Below are positions 18,751 to 28,756 of a DNA stretch of 64,000 nt, one piece after another. Both the position numbers and the translations under genes were made by a program. The notes beneath the pieces were generated by a model, which saw only the letters and a program-made list of their open reading frames with translations, was not told the origin of the DNA and did not search any database. The DNA comes from [Limnothrix rosea] IAM M-220 (GTDB lineage Bacteria; Cyanobacteriota; Cyanobacteriia; Cyanobacteriales; MRBY01): NCBI RefSeq assembly GCF_001904615.1, contig NZ_MRBY01000014.1, positions 1-64,000 of the forward strand. The letters run 5' to 3'. The stretch's first letter is position 1. Each line of letters begins with the position of its first letter.

Positions 18751-19572
18751 TTGTCCCATGCCCATCGGTGTTTTACGCCCTACTCCTGCGTAGAAAGAAA
18801 AGTTGGCTAAGGTATTAATTTGTTTAATAATTTGAGGATCAACATCACCTAAAATACTGAAGCTGATATCACCCATACAGCCGATAAATTTACTGCGCTT
18901 ATCACCAACTATTTCAGTTTTAATATTGAAGAAACTAGGATAGATAGATTCAAAAATAGTCTCTGTAAATTCAAAGGGATTTTGACTATATTGATTCCAT
19001 CGTTTAAGTAAACTACGAAAAATCAAGTCTCGGTCAGGCAATGAAACATCATATTTTGATTTTCTAAATGCTGTGGGTGTGCAAAATCTAAAGTTTATTT
19101 TTTTCGCCGCTTGAGATGTTTGACTATCTGTTCCATCAAGGGCTTGTTCATAGAGCTTTTCATAGGAAATAAAATTTGCCCATGGCTGTTGGGGCTGGGG
19201 ATTAGAAAGAATACTGACAATATCGAGCCGAGCCGAGCCGAGTTGCCATGGTTCCTGACGATTAACGTTTAGCCAGAGATGGGCAAGTTTTCCGAATAGA
19301 CTGTCATCCAGTAATGTAACCCGCCACCAACAAGGGGTTCCGGCGGCGATCGCCTTTCTATAGCTCCACTGCAAAAGTTTACGATTAAGCTTGATCTGCA
19401 CAGGGCTAAGGGTAAAAGCTTTTTCGCTTTGCTGCTGGTGTAAAGAGGTTCCTAATTCTTTATCAACGGAACTGACTAAATCGAGAAATAAAGCATGAAG
19501 ATTACGACCGTTTAAATGGGTTTTTAAAAGGGGCGATCGCGGCACAAAATTAATGATTAAACTGTAGGGCAT
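18733..19572 (-). CDS. cas6: CRISPR-associated endoribonuclease Cas6 (type I-D)
   Basis: The 279-residue RAMP-family protein ends with the glycine-rich loop FYAGVGRKTPMGMGQV typical of Cas6. It cleaves pre-crRNA at the base of the repeat hairpin, leaving an 8-nt 5' handle, and in type I-D belongs to the effector complex. Conserved His candidates for catalysis lie near the N-terminus (LLKTHLNGRNLHALF). It starts four bases after the csc1 stop, so the two are translationally linked. The last five residues come from the inserted TGAACAGGTATCAG repeat, just after the G-loop, so the fold should be unaffected. Confidence 0.92.
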   Translation of the reverse strand: MPYSLIINFVPRSPLLKTHLNGRNLHALFLDLVSSVDKELGTSLHQQQSEKAFTLSPVQIKLNRKLLQWSYRKAIAAGTPCWWRVTLLDDSLFGKLAHLWLNVNRQEPWQLGSARLDIVSILSNPQPQQPWANFISYEKLYEQALDGTDSQTSQAAKKINFRFCTPTAFRKSKYDVSLPDRDLIFRSLLKRWNQYSQNPFEFTETIFESIYPSFFNIKTEIVGDKRSKFIGCMGDISFSILGDVDPQIIKQINTLANFSFYAGVGRKTPMGMGQVNRYQ

Positions 19573-19576
19573 AAAC

Positions 19577-20302
19577 TCAAGAGGTGAATTGATAAGACAT
19601 CTTGCTAGGTAGCTTTAAACCTTGCATCTGTTTAGGCAAATTCTTAAACGAAAAATAGTCACCAATCATCCGAATATTTTGCAATAAACTAACAGGCGGC
19701 ATGTTAATTGTGTCAAAACTTAATACTTGATTTTGGGTCATGACATCCAAAGGATTCAGTAAATAAGAAAATGTAAATTCTTGCTCTGAATAATGTTTAT
19801 CAATTTCTAGAATCTTGGTTTTCAGCTCTGCTTTAGATGCCCATTTCCCCATTCGTACCCATTTCGGAAAATCTAATTTAGACTGAGCAATCACAAAAAA
19901 ATTAAATTCACTTTCGGGAGCAATCTCTTTTGTACGACCAAAGCTTGGGATATTTTTAGAAGTAGGCTTCATCTTTACATGGTAATGATTATCGGCATAT
20001 TTCCATGTATTTAAAACTGAGGTATGCCTGATTGATTTTGCTGGCGTAATGTAAATACCTTGCTGATTAAGGGGCGTTAGCTGTTGCTCATATTTGGGGA
20101 TTTGTTCAGCACAAAAATAGCGGTAAGAGTCTTCTTCTTTTGCGACAACTGTATTGTACTTAGGACTATCGACAAATCCTAAAATATAGGCGAGGGCATA
20201 GTTGTGTACGACAGGTTCGGTTTCATAAAGTCTCCCAATTTCACGAGTAGCGAAATAGAGACTATCATGAAGTTCCAAAGTGCAATGGTAAATGATAGTC
20301 AT
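19577..20302 (-). CDS. csc1: Type I-D Cascade subunit Csc1 (Cas5 group)
   Basis: The 241-residue product has the Csc1 start IIYHCTLELHDSLYFATREIGRLYETEPVVHNYALAYILG. As the Cas5-like subunit it caps the 5' handle end of the crRNA and, with Cas10d, takes part in PAM-proximal target recognition. The ATG is preceded by GAGGTGA, a good ribosome binding site overlapping the end of the gap after csc2 (14 bp). The product has the expected length and sits in the standard order csc3-csc2-csc1-cas6. Confidence 0.93.
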   Translation of the reverse strand: MTIIYHCTLELHDSLYFATREIGRLYETEPVVHNYALAYILGFVDSPKYNTVVAKEEDSYRYFCAEQIPKYEQQLTPLNQQGIYITPAKSIRHTSVLNTWKYADNHYHVKMKPTSKNIPSFGRTKEIAPESEFNFFVIAQSKLDFPKWVRMGKWASKAELKTKILEIDKHYSEQEFTFSYLLNPLDVMTQNQVLSFDTINMPPVSLLQNIRMIGDYFSFKNLPKQMQGLKLPSKMSYQFTS

Positions 20303-20316
20303 CTGATTTCACCTCT

Positions 20317-21306
20317 TTATTTTTTCTTACTAGATGATTTTGGTTTTTCGATATAGGTCTGGTAGTAACTTTTTGCTTGTTGATCTGCTGCTGTGAGAAT
20401 AGAACGTATCCCTTCCTCACTCGCTGTTAATGTTTTCATCTCGCTTAAGAGTGCTTGAAAATCTTCACCAATTAGATCGGTGTGCACAATGAATTCTTCT
20501 GACATCAGTTGGGCGATCGCCTCTTTTGCTGCGGTGATCACATCTTCTTCTTGGAGTGGATCAGGAGGATTAAGTTTGCCTCCAGCGATCATCAGATCAT
20601 AAATAGCCTGAGTCCAACGCAAATTACTAACAATCTCACCATCAGCAAAAACGACACCAATTAATTCATTCCGTAAACGTCCCGTGCGAGTAGTTTGTGC
20701 ACCATAGTGACGAGTCCGCAAAATGTTATTCATCACATACAGAAATGTCGCTTCTGTCGGGTCTTTGAGGGTAACAATGCTGGGAAAGAAGACCTGAGGA
20801 CGAATGTGATCCTGCTGATTAATCCGGCTTGTAACAGCACCTTGTTTACTCATTGTGCCGCTTTCATAGGGGGCATTTAGAGTAAATGTTTCGTGAGATT
20901 CATCGAAAGGAGTTATGGAAAAAGCCGTATCTACGACCACTTTTGATTTCTCTGAACCAGAATCACCAATGGCAAAACCATACACAACACAATCAGGATT
21001 ATTCATCGCAAAACTTTCATTGTATTCACACTCTTCAGCAGTCATGAATTCGTAGTTTCGCAACAGTTCTCGACCCACTAAACGTTCTGGAGTAGATTGT
21101 TTGCGTTTAAACATTGCCAAGCGACTAATCAAACTTTTATCTGCAACACCTGCGGTTACTCTGGCTTTATTAAGCTCCCCGTCAGTTTGAAAGAGTGGAT
21201 ATGATTCTGTCACGCGAACCGTTAGAAAGTGAGCATATTTTCCCATAGGCTTACTAGGGATTTCTGCATGAAAAAACTTGGAATTAATGGATTTGAGTAA
21301 AGACAT
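20317..21306 (-). CDS. csc2: Type I-D Cascade backbone subunit Csc2 (Cas7 group)
   Basis: The 329-residue product matches Csc2 in length and content (MGKYAHFLTVRVTESYPLFQ near the start; RTRHYGAQTTRTGRLRNELIGVVFADGE in the middle). Csc2 is the RAMP protein that polymerises along the crRNA spacer to form the effector backbone. The C-terminus ends in Ser/Lys-rich KPKSSSKKK. It lies 54 bp downstream of cas10d and 14 bp upstream of csc1. Confidence 0.95.
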   Translation of the reverse strand: MSLLKSINSKFFHAEIPSKPMGKYAHFLTVRVTESYPLFQTDGELNKARVTAGVADKSLISRLAMFKRKQSTPERLVGRELLRNYEFMTAEECEYNESFAMNNPDCVVYGFAIGDSGSEKSKVVVDTAFSITPFDESHETFTLNAPYESGTMSKQGAVTSRINQQDHIRPQVFFPSIVTLKDPTEATFLYVMNNILRTRHYGAQTTRTGRLRNELIGVVFADGEIVSNLRWTQAIYDLMIAGGKLNPPDPLQEEDVITAAKEAIAQLMSEEFIVHTDLIGEDFQALLSEMKTLTASEEGIRSILTAADQQAKSYYQTYIEKPKSSSKKK

Positions 21307-21360
21307 AATTAAGTTCCTGAAATGTGTAAGAAAAATAAAAGGCGAGATGAGAAAAAATTG

Positions 21361-24300
21361 TTACTCGTTTTCTTGAGCTTCTTTTGCTGCTTTTCGTTCT
21401 TGATTTTCTTTATCCTGCTCAAGACGATAAAGAAACTCACAGGTATCACGAATTAGGTTCAGTTGTTTGCCTGCAAGACGGGCGCGATCGCCTTTAAATC
21501 CTCCTTCAAAAACATCCATGACAAAATACTTGGCAAATTCAAGTACTTTTTGTCGTTCAGCCTCTCGGTCGCTCAATACCCAACGACCTTCAGCCGTAGA
21601 AGAATGAACGCGATCCATGAGTTTAGAGACTTCTGCCGCCGCGACAGCGACCAATGTTTCACTATCCATTAAGCAATTATCTGCGTTGAGAATTGCCTGA
21701 GCTGCCACATCAATGGGTTTTAAAACAGCATTTGCTTTCGGGTTGTAGGATTTATTTGCGCGATAGAACTCTCGGTATAGTTCAGTGAGCTTTTGAGGAT
21801 GGTTCAAAGGTGATTTCTCCTTCTGGTCGATAGAGTTGTAATAGGGATCAAAACAGGGATAAAAATGCTCTGCATAAAGTTTGATTTTGCTGATCGGCGG
21901 TGATTCCGCTTCTTTTCCTCTCCTCCATTTACTGAGATAACTAAACACATTGAGGGGACTAGACTGAAAGTCTTTGGCAAGCTCTGTTAATTTTCCCCAA
22001 TTCGCGTCATAGCCTCCCTTACCGCGTTTTGGATTTACATCGAGATGAATGGCATAGGCTGCGGTTAACGCTTTTAGCGGTGATGGATATGCCCGACCAC
22101 TTCCATCGCGCCACCCTTCTAGGATGTAATCAAGACGGAATCGATCTACTCCAGTCAGGACTCGGAAGGCTTGGGGAGCACTATCAAGAAAAACAGTCTC
22201 TTCAAATTCCGTGCCATCAGTAAAGGGTGGAATAGGCGACTCTGAAACAACGGTTTTAACATCCAAAATCATCGGCATCACAAAGGCTAACCATGTGGGC
22301 ATCACCCAAGATTCGGTATCTGTCGGATCTCGCCCCGGCGGTAAAGCAATAAAGTAAAAAGTGAGGGGCTGATCATCTGGATACGAAAGCTTAAAGGTGC
22401 GATCTTTTCGATAATTTGGATCTTTTTCTGGTAGTTTTTGTTTAGCCTGAATGTTTTCATCCATCAGAAGAAAATCAACGGACTGATAATTTGCTTTGCT
22501 TAGGTCAATTTCACCTTCTTTGCTAATAAAATGATTTCTGAGTCCAGTATCAAAACGGGTCTGGGCGATCGCCTGATAAGCTTGCCGCAAAAAATTGTTA
22601 GTTTCTGGAGTGAAGTAATAGGTCGGATAGAAATATAGATAGCGATATTTTCCATCTTCAAAGCGTTTACCAACAGCTTGGGTCTGATTCATCAAGATCT
22701 GCCGGAGCATCATCTCAATCCCCGAAATACTGGAAATATTACGTTTGGCGTTAGACCCCCCTAAATGCTGTTTATTGGTATAAACCTGCGGCGTAAATAA
22801 AACAGCAGATTCCATTTGCTCAGTCACAGAGTAGGGGGAATTAGAAATAGAGCAAATAATTTCTTTCCCTCGCCCAGACTTTTTCGCAGCTTGATAAGCA
22901 TTGAGTTCTTGTAAGAAAATTTCAATCTGTTCTGCATTCGATGCCATTTCCTGTTGCGGCAACATCACCACTCGTCTAACCCATTCGCGGATATCTTGCC
23001 AACCATCATCAACGGAATATTGTTCAATAATCGGTTCGATTAAATCAGCGACAAATGTAATGAGTTGTTCTGCCACTTCTCGAATATTTTCTAAACCGGG
23101 ATTCGCTTCTAGATACTTAGTAGCAAGGTAATACCATTCGTAGGGAACACCACCTGTATTACCCTTGAGCTTATTCTCTTTAAGAGATTTATTAATATCT
23201 TGAATCTGTCGAAGCTGAGGAATATATTCTGCTAAATTCCAAAATTCGGCAACTTTTAGAATGACTTCTTCCGGTGGTAATTGTGGTTCTGGTAATTCTG
23301 CAAGGGTTTTCTTTTTCTTGCGATCACGTATTCTTTGTTTATAGAGCTTTTCTAATTCCTTGTATTTTTCTCCCCAAATTTTTCGGCAAATTGTATCTCC
23401 AAATTCAGCGAGTTGATCCATCCGGATATCTTCTTTAAGTTGAAGATCATCGTGAGCTGATAAAACCCCTAATCCTTGGAAATTTTGTAGTTTTTCAGTG
23501 CGGGCAGGAGCAACAGATTTTTTCCCACTATGCAAGATTTTTAAGGTTGCATCGAGAGCAATATCCATCAAGCCCCGCTCATCACAAAAGAGATTGTAAT
23601 AATCGGCATATTTCATGCCCTTGCCATCACGACTAAATCCCGTTTGTCTAGCTTTTAGTTGTTTAAAGCAAAGATTTTTGATTTTTTTTACAACGCGATC
23701 GCCTAACCCATCTGTCGGAATATCTGGAGCATTTCTACTTTTGAGATAGATTACCCCAGTCGGTAAATACAGTAATGGTTCATAGAAAATTTCATCTTCT
23801 GTATTTAGGCTAGTATGCAGATCCATCACCGCATTGTTAACAACATTGGTTAAAACACCACGGTTTTCAGCAAGGTGATGATAAGTCAGGCTCAGTTGCC
23901 CGTCACTCAAACCATGCATTAACTCTTTAAATTTCGTTTTTGTAGCATCTTGGGGATGCTTAATAATCGAAGCAAAGGAATCAGCTAGACAAGTTAAATC
24001 TGCTAGTTGCCTTAATAGTTTAGTGGGAATTTGTGGATGTAGACCGTACTCCGAAAAATTCCAATTAGTGTCCCAACGTCTTTGGGCATTACAGATTAAA
24101 ACAGTCAGATCATCAAGGTATTCTCTGTAGCCTTCTGGATTGTTTAGATCGATAAATTTATTTAGATCTAATTCCAGAATTTTCTGGGTGATGATTTCCT
24201 TCTGCTGCTGAATATCAAGCTTTCGGCAATCTTGGGGAACGTCAGGGAATTTCTCAAAATCATGGAGGATAAACCCCGAAATGGTTAATCGTCTTTCAAA

Positions 24301-24717
24301 GTCTTCGATATAGCGACCAATTGTCGTATCGAGCTTTTCTAAGCGTTTTTCGATTTGATTGGCTGGGAATAAACCATTCAATAAATGAGTATTTAAGGAT
24401 TGATCGGCGGCATTATCGCGACGAACTTTTGCTTTTCCCTCGGCTATATTTTTTGCATCAATTTCATCAAAAAACTTACCGCCTTTGGCTGTGACACCGA
24501 TAGCAACTTGCAACAATTTTGGTAAAACAATCTCAGCAAAATCTGCCATCACTGGATCATCTTGGTTGGAATCTTGGATCGCCTTGCGCAAAAGCTTGAG
24601 GGTTAATAGCTCTCGTTGCTGTGGTTCAAGCTGGCGATCGCCGCCCTCATCTAACCCAAAATCATTAGAGTCAAGATTATCGAGATCAATTTCTGTACAG
24701 TTATTTTTTTGAGACAT
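21361..24717 (-). CDS. csc3: Type I-D large subunit Cas10d/Csc3 with HD nuclease
   Basis: At 1118 residues this is a full-length Cas10d. The N-terminal HD region shows LNTHLLNGLFP (about residue 107) and ISGFILHDFEKF (about residue 150), the metal ligands of the nuclease that in type I-D sits on Cas10d rather than on Cas3. I found no GGDD palm motif, as expected for Cas10d, so cyclic-oligoadenylate synthesis is not expected. It acts as the large subunit in PAM recognition and DNA cleavage. The acidic N-terminus (EIDLDNLDSNDFGLDEG) and the Lys/Glu-rich C-terminus look flexible. It lies 39 bp after cas3 in the operon. Confidence 0.96.
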   Translation of the reverse strand: MSQKNNCTEIDLDNLDSNDFGLDEGGDRQLEPQQRELLTLKLLRKAIQDSNQDDPVMADFAEIVLPKLLQVAIGVTAKGGKFFDEIDAKNIAEGKAKVRRDNAADQSLNTHLLNGLFPANQIEKRLEKLDTTIGRYIEDFERRLTISGFILHDFEKFPDVPQDCRKLDIQQQKEIITQKILELDLNKFIDLNNPEGYREYLDDLTVLICNAQRRWDTNWNFSEYGLHPQIPTKLLRQLADLTCLADSFASIIKHPQDATKTKFKELMHGLSDGQLSLTYHHLAENRGVLTNVVNNAVMDLHTSLNTEDEIFYEPLLYLPTGVIYLKSRNAPDIPTDGLGDRVVKKIKNLCFKQLKARQTGFSRDGKGMKYADYYNLFCDERGLMDIALDATLKILHSGKKSVAPARTEKLQNFQGLGVLSAHDDLQLKEDIRMDQLAEFGDTICRKIWGEKYKELEKLYKQRIRDRKKKKTLAELPEPQLPPEEVILKVAEFWNLAEYIPQLRQIQDINKSLKENKLKGNTGGVPYEWYYLATKYLEANPGLENIREVAEQLITFVADLIEPIIEQYSVDDGWQDIREWVRRVVMLPQQEMASNAEQIEIFLQELNAYQAAKKSGRGKEIICSISNSPYSVTEQMESAVLFTPQVYTNKQHLGGSNAKRNISSISGIEMMLRQILMNQTQAVGKRFEDGKYRYLYFYPTYYFTPETNNFLRQAYQAIAQTRFDTGLRNHFISKEGEIDLSKANYQSVDFLLMDENIQAKQKLPEKDPNYRKDRTFKLSYPDDQPLTFYFIALPPGRDPTDTESWVMPTWLAFVMPMILDVKTVVSESPIPPFTDGTEFEETVFLDSAPQAFRVLTGVDRFRLDYILEGWRDGSGRAYPSPLKALTAAYAIHLDVNPKRGKGGYDANWGKLTELAKDFQSSPLNVFSYLSKWRRGKEAESPPISKIKLYAEHFYPCFDPYYNSIDQKEKSPLNHPQKLTELYREFYRANKSYNPKANAVLKPIDVAAQAILNADNCLMDSETLVAVAAAEVSKLMDRVHSSTAEGRWVLSDREAERQKVLEFAKYFVMDVFEGGFKGDRARLAGKQLNLIRDTCEFLYRLEQDKENQERKAAKEAQENE

Positions 24718-24756
24718 GGTTTAAGGTTGAAAATATTAAAGTGAAATTGAGCCAAC

Positions 24757-26940
24757 TTAAAAAATCAAGGCTTTACCTCCATCTTGCTTGAAGCAGTATG
24801 CGAGCGTATCGATTAACAGAGCACTTTGCCCGAAAGCTATCGAGTAAGGTGCTTTTGGGTCATGAAAACTATGGCGATCGCAGATCGGATAAATCTGGAA
24901 ATGCATCGGTAACCTCAAACGTGCCCTAACCTCAGAAACCGGACGCGGCAAAAGATAGGCGACCATTCCCTGCTTCGATAGACGCTTATTGATGGCAGAA
25001 ATCCAACGATTATCCGGCTGCCAAATCTCAAATCCCGCCAGCACCTGAACTTCCCAACGATTGATCAAATCCTGCAAATCACCGTTATAGGTAAACTTCC
25101 AATCTAGTCGCTCATCCCGATAACGCATCAACTTCATAAACGCCAGACAATAATTAAAACGACCCTTGGCAATAGGCTGACCCGTTTGCTGAATAGTCTG
25201 ATCCAGCGATCGCCGAAATTCCGCCTCAGTCATTGGTTCAATTTCAAGATTACTGAGAATACCGGGCAAACCATAGGTCTTAAACCGAAACTGCTCATTT
25301 TGTTCTGTCAGATCATATAAGCCACATTGCAAATCACTAGAACCTCGAAAACTACAAGCTTCTTCAGCGATGGGATTGCCTTTCTTCCCCGATAAATCAC
25401 GCCATTGATATTCAAAATATTTCCATTTTCCAGCCACTCGCGATAGAGACATATCAAAAACATCTTCAGCTAATGCAACAAATACTTTTTTACTTTCAGC
25501 ATAAGTTTGAGCAATTGTTTTCTGATTGAGATCTAAGAAAAGCTTGAAAGATTGAAACCCTCCCCATTGCTTGTAATAACCCAAAAAATCATTAATATTG
25601 CGATATTCTGCCTTAATTACTTCGTAAAAAAATGGACGTTCATACGACTTATTTAGTATCAAAGAGGCATCATCTTTTTCAAATAATCGCTCCACAAAGA
25701 AATTTGGCACTAAAGCAAAAGCTGTAAAGGAATAAAACTCAATGGTTTCTCCATTTTTCTGATAACTCTCATGCCTTCCCAAACGCCCAAGACGCTGAAT
25801 GAAGTTACCAGAATCTGCGGACTCGAAGAACAGAAAATTAATTTTAAAATCCACCCCCACATCAATAGTGCTAGTACCAATCACTAAATCTGTAGATAAT
25901 GACTTTTTCTTTGTTTCACTACTTGTAAGACCTGTATTTTCCCCCACCGTAAATCCATGGGGTTCTAAAAAATCTTGAAAAAAACGAACTAATCTCTTAA
26001 CCGCAGCGACAGAGTTGAGAATGATTGCTCCCTTACTCGGTGTTTTAGTAAATTGTTCTAAAATTATTTCGGCATTGTCCTTCAGCCATATTTCTGATGA
26101 GCGGCTAGTAGATTCTAAAGGAATAAACTTGAGATCAATATCGCTAACTACTTTACGCCAATTCTGTTTGAGTAATTCTTTTTGCTCATTTTTCGTCACG
26201 GGAAACTGGTATTTATGCTCCTTTTCCGGGTTGATAACATGACAGTTAAATCCAGCTTTTTTTAATCGCTCAATAAATTCTTCGTCAGGTGTAGCGGATA
26301 AGAAAAGAAATTTTTTATTAATGCTCTGGGTTGTACGAATTAAGAGCATTGTATTCAACACACTGGATACTTGAGGTGCAGAGAAGATGTGAAATTCATC
26401 AAATATGAACAACCCAAAATCTTGATTAATTCTGCCCCAAAGTTTATCTCGATTATCTAGAGGCGTTAAGTAAGCACCACGGTGCAGATAATGGAAAATA
26501 TCAGGGTTACTCATTAATATTTCGGACTGCCCTGTACGGGTGGCGATCGCCGCCCCTTTTTTTAAACCTTCATTCTCTGCATAAACCTCTAGTAATTCAC
26601 CACTTAAACGTGTATATCTCGGTTTGAATTTAGGTTGAAATAGCTCTATATACTTCTGAATTTGTAATTCTTGATCTCGCGCTAACTCATTTGTTGGATA
26701 AAGAGAAATCACAGAATACAATTTCTGGGTCAATGGCTTTAAATATGCCGCTAAACTTTTACCATCTCCCGTCATCGCCACGTTCAAAACCACGTCGACT
26801 TCAGGATTATTTAGAGCATCTAATGTTTCTTTTTGATGCCAAGACAATGACGACCAACCATCTGGTAATTTCACTCCTCGCGGCAGACTGTCAGCCGGAG
26901 CTGAGAACACAGGTTTGAGCTTAATAGAATAGTCAGTCAT
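24757..26940 (-). CDS. cas3: CRISPR-associated helicase Cas3' (type I-D)
   Basis: The 727-residue superfamily 2 helicase shows Walker A (AMTGDGKSLAAY), a DExH box variant (LFIFDEFHIF), motif III (FLSATPDE) and motif VI (FIQRLGRLGRH). No HD domain precedes the helicase, the normal type I-D arrangement. It unwinds target DNA for cleavage by Cas10d. I chose the ATG at 26940 (MTDYSIKLKP); an upstream in-frame extension to 27054 would cover the divergent promoter and overlap the regulator gene, so it is unlikely. It is the first gene of the minus-strand cas operon. Confidence 0.95.
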   Translation of the reverse strand: MTDYSIKLKPVFSAPADSLPRGVKLPDGWSSLSWHQKETLDALNNPEVDVVLNVAMTGDGKSLAAYLKPLTQKLYSVISLYPTNELARDQELQIQKYIELFQPKFKPRYTRLSGELLEVYAENEGLKKGAAIATRTGQSEILMSNPDIFHYLHRGAYLTPLDNRDKLWGRINQDFGLFIFDEFHIFSAPQVSSVLNTMLLIRTTQSINKKFLFLSATPDEEFIERLKKAGFNCHVINPEKEHKYQFPVTKNEQKELLKQNWRKVVSDIDLKFIPLESTSRSSEIWLKDNAEIILEQFTKTPSKGAIILNSVAAVKRLVRFFQDFLEPHGFTVGENTGLTSSETKKKSLSTDLVIGTSTIDVGVDFKINFLFFESADSGNFIQRLGRLGRHESYQKNGETIEFYSFTAFALVPNFFVERLFEKDDASLILNKSYERPFFYEVIKAEYRNINDFLGYYKQWGGFQSFKLFLDLNQKTIAQTYAESKKVFVALAEDVFDMSLSRVAGKWKYFEYQWRDLSGKKGNPIAEEACSFRGSSDLQCGLYDLTEQNEQFRFKTYGLPGILSNLEIEPMTEAEFRRSLDQTIQQTGQPIAKGRFNYCLAFMKLMRYRDERLDWKFTYNGDLQDLINRWEVQVLAGFEIWQPDNRWISAINKRLSKQGMVAYLLPRPVSEVRARLRLPMHFQIYPICDRHSFHDPKAPYSIAFGQSALLIDTLAYCFKQDGGKALIF

Positions 26941-27036
26941 CGTTAGAGAAAGTGTACGTAAATCCTTGTTGATATCTATTCTAGCTGCAAAAATTAAAGG
27001 TGAAAGTACAAAAAATGCGAGAGTGTACGTACAAAT
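26941..27036. promoter_or_regulatory. Divergent cas/regulator promoter region with TGTACGTA operators
   Basis: This 96-bp intergenic region has GTGTACGTA at 26952-26960 and GTGTACGTACA at 27023-27033, the latter containing the perfect palindrome TGTACGTACA. The second lies only a few bases before the regulator ATG, the first near the cas3 start. A third TACGTACA is inside the regulator gene at 27239-27246. Such paired sites fit autoregulation and control of cas by the WYL protein. This is an inference from symmetry and position. Confidence 0.6.
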
Positions 27037-27894
27037 ATGGGTCGTAAAGGTCAATCTGTTACGTTGTCGCTTCTGGAACGGGAAAAGGCAGAGCTAGAAA
27101 AGCTGGCTCTAGAGTTTGGCTGTGAGTGGGGCGATCGCCCAAATATTTCTAAGCTGATTAAGCAAATTGCCAAGCGGGAACTGAAAATTGCGCCTAATAA
27201 TAACTGGCAGGCAGAACGTATTAACACTTTGGAGAAAATACGTACATTTCTCATTGATCGAGGGCAAACAGAGGAGGCGATCGCCCTTGCGGAGTTAATG
27301 GTGGAGCGCGGGGAATTAAAAAACGTTGCCCTAAAGCAAAAGATCGAAAAATTTCTTCAGCAACCCACATCCCCTTGGCGACAACGCATCGATAGCTATA
27401 TTCACCGTCAGCAACCCTTCCAACTTTTTTATCGCGATGCAAGGGAGAGAGAATTTACCTTTTCTATTCATCATGCCCAGATTGTCACCCACGAGAAACG
27501 CGAATATCTCGATTGCTGGGCGACGGAAACCGAGGACAATTTTGACTTACCTGAACTACAACACAACTGGAGCCTAAGGCTAGACCGAATTCAAGATTCT
27601 GCCACTATCTCTCTAAACCACAAATGGCGATCGCAGCTCGATTTTATTCCCGTAGAACTCCATTTATATAGTGGATTAGCCTTTGGCTATGAAGGAAAAG
27701 TTACCGACATCGAAAACGATTGGCATCCAGAATTGCCTAAAACACGCAGAGTTGTCCGCAATATTAGTAGTACCTTTTGGTTTATTCGTGAAGTGCTTCG
27801 TTATGGCAAAGATTGCAAAATTATTAGCCCCGATGCTGTCGGCGATCGCCTCAAGGCAGAAATTCGAGCATTACACCGACTCTATGATTTATGA
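27037..27894 (+). CDS. WYL-domain transcriptional regulator of the CRISPR locus
   Basis: The 285-residue product has an N-terminal DNA-binding part (MGRKGQSVTLSLLEREKAELEKLAL, resembling ribbon-helix-helix) and then a WYL domain (about 125-210: QPFQLFYRDAREREFTF...HEKREYLDCWATE, with LRLDRI). WYL domains bind nucleic acid or nucleotide ligands. A related protein, Sll7009, represses the type I-D CRISPR1 locus of Synechocystis 6803. The gene diverges from cas3 with 96 bp between. The ATG lies next to the TGTACGTACA palindrome with no clear ribosome binding site, so binding there could block its own expression. Confidence 0.88.
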   Translation: MGRKGQSVTLSLLEREKAELEKLALEFGCEWGDRPNISKLIKQIAKRELKIAPNNNWQAERINTLEKIRTFLIDRGQTEEAIALAELMVERGELKNVALKQKIEKFLQQPTSPWRQRIDSYIHRQQPFQLFYRDAREREFTFSIHHAQIVTHEKREYLDCWATETEDNFDLPELQHNWSLRLDRIQDSATISLNHKWRSQLDFIPVELHLYSGLAFGYEGKVTDIENDWHPELPKTRRVVRNISSTFWFIREVLRYGKDCKIISPDAVGDRLKAEIRALHRLYDL

Positions 27895-27982
27895 AATGTC
27901 AGTAAAGATTGCGCATATGGGGTTTTTGGGGATTTTTTCTAAGGTAAAATCAGACACTTAAGTATGCTCTACTGTTGAATTT

Positions 27983-28636
27983 ATGAAAGTTTCTAACCAG
28001 TTTGTTTTGTCTGCCTGCGGTGTTGTTGTCTTGGGCTTTAGCGCGACACCTGCTCAGGCATTGACCCTTAAGACATTTACAAACGAATCTGAATTTACGG
28101 CGATCGCCACCAGCCTAGCGACAGAAACTTTTAATGATGCAACTTTGAGCGATAAGAAAAATCATGTTTTAGATGACTTTGCGATCGCGTCCAATATGAC
28201 TTGGAGCCGCATTGTGGACGGTAGTACAGCAGGTAATATTGACGGCTCAAATTTTTTACGCCTGCAGTCCCGCAACTCAGATACAGCCGCCGCTTTTAAC
28301 TTTGCAGATAGCATTAATGCCTTTGGTTTTGACTGGGCTAATACCGATAGCAACGGCGATACATTAGAACTCATGGTTGGCGGTCAGATTTTTACATTTG
28401 GTTTAGCTGGGGGGAGTGGCTTTTTTGGTGTGATTGCCACCGACGGGGATTTTGATAGTGTGCAATTCTCTGATGATGCAGGATCCACATTTTTGCAATA
28501 TGGCAGTATCGATAATGTCCGCTACGGTAATGTTGCTCCCCAAGCTGTCCCAACCCCTGCGGCGATTTTACCAAATCTATTTTTGCTGGGTTTGAATGTG
28601 TTAAGCCGTCGTGGCGATCGCCCAACTAACCCATAA
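27983..28636 (+). CDS. Secreted PTPA-CTERM sorting-domain protein
   Basis: The 217-residue product has an N-terminal signal peptide (SNQFVLSACGVVVLGFSATPAQA), an extracellular beta-rich body rich in Asp, Asn, Ser and Gly, and the C-terminal sorting signal VPTPAAILPNLFLLGLNVLSRR. That signal is the PTP(A) variant of PEP-CTERM that cyanobacterial exosortases process. It is probably exported and anchored or released at the outer surface. The ligand or role of the body domain cannot be told from the sequence. The gene stands alone, 88 bp after the regulator. Confidence 0.8.
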   Translation: MKVSNQFVLSACGVVVLGFSATPAQALTLKTFTNESEFTAIATSLATETFNDATLSDKKNHVLDDFAIASNMTWSRIVDGSTAGNIDGSNFLRLQSRNSDTAAAFNFADSINAFGFDWANTDSNGDTLELMVGGQIFTFGLAGGSGFFGVIATDGDFDSVQFSDDAGSTFLQYGSIDNVRYGNVAPQAVPTPAAILPNLFLLGLNVLSRRGDRPTNP

Positions 28637-28756
28637 AAAATAGGCACTATTTTAAGAATTTTGCCCGTAGGTCACCGGCTAAAGTAGTCTTCCCATGGAC
28701 AATCTTTTCCGATACATTGCAACTATTGCCTTGTTAAATAATCGGAGCCACGATAG

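Noticed and set aside
21361-24717. Cas10d as a cyclic-oligoadenylate synthase with a signalling module
   Set aside because: No GGDD motif was found and no CARF-domain effector is encoded nearby.
24757-26940. Cas3 lacking an HD nuclease as a broken system
   Set aside because: In type I-D the HD nuclease lies on Cas10d, where the HD motifs are visible; this is the normal layout.
26941-27054. N-terminal extension of Cas3 to 27054
   Set aside because: It would overlap the divergent regulator start and its operators, and the extra residues are not family-like.
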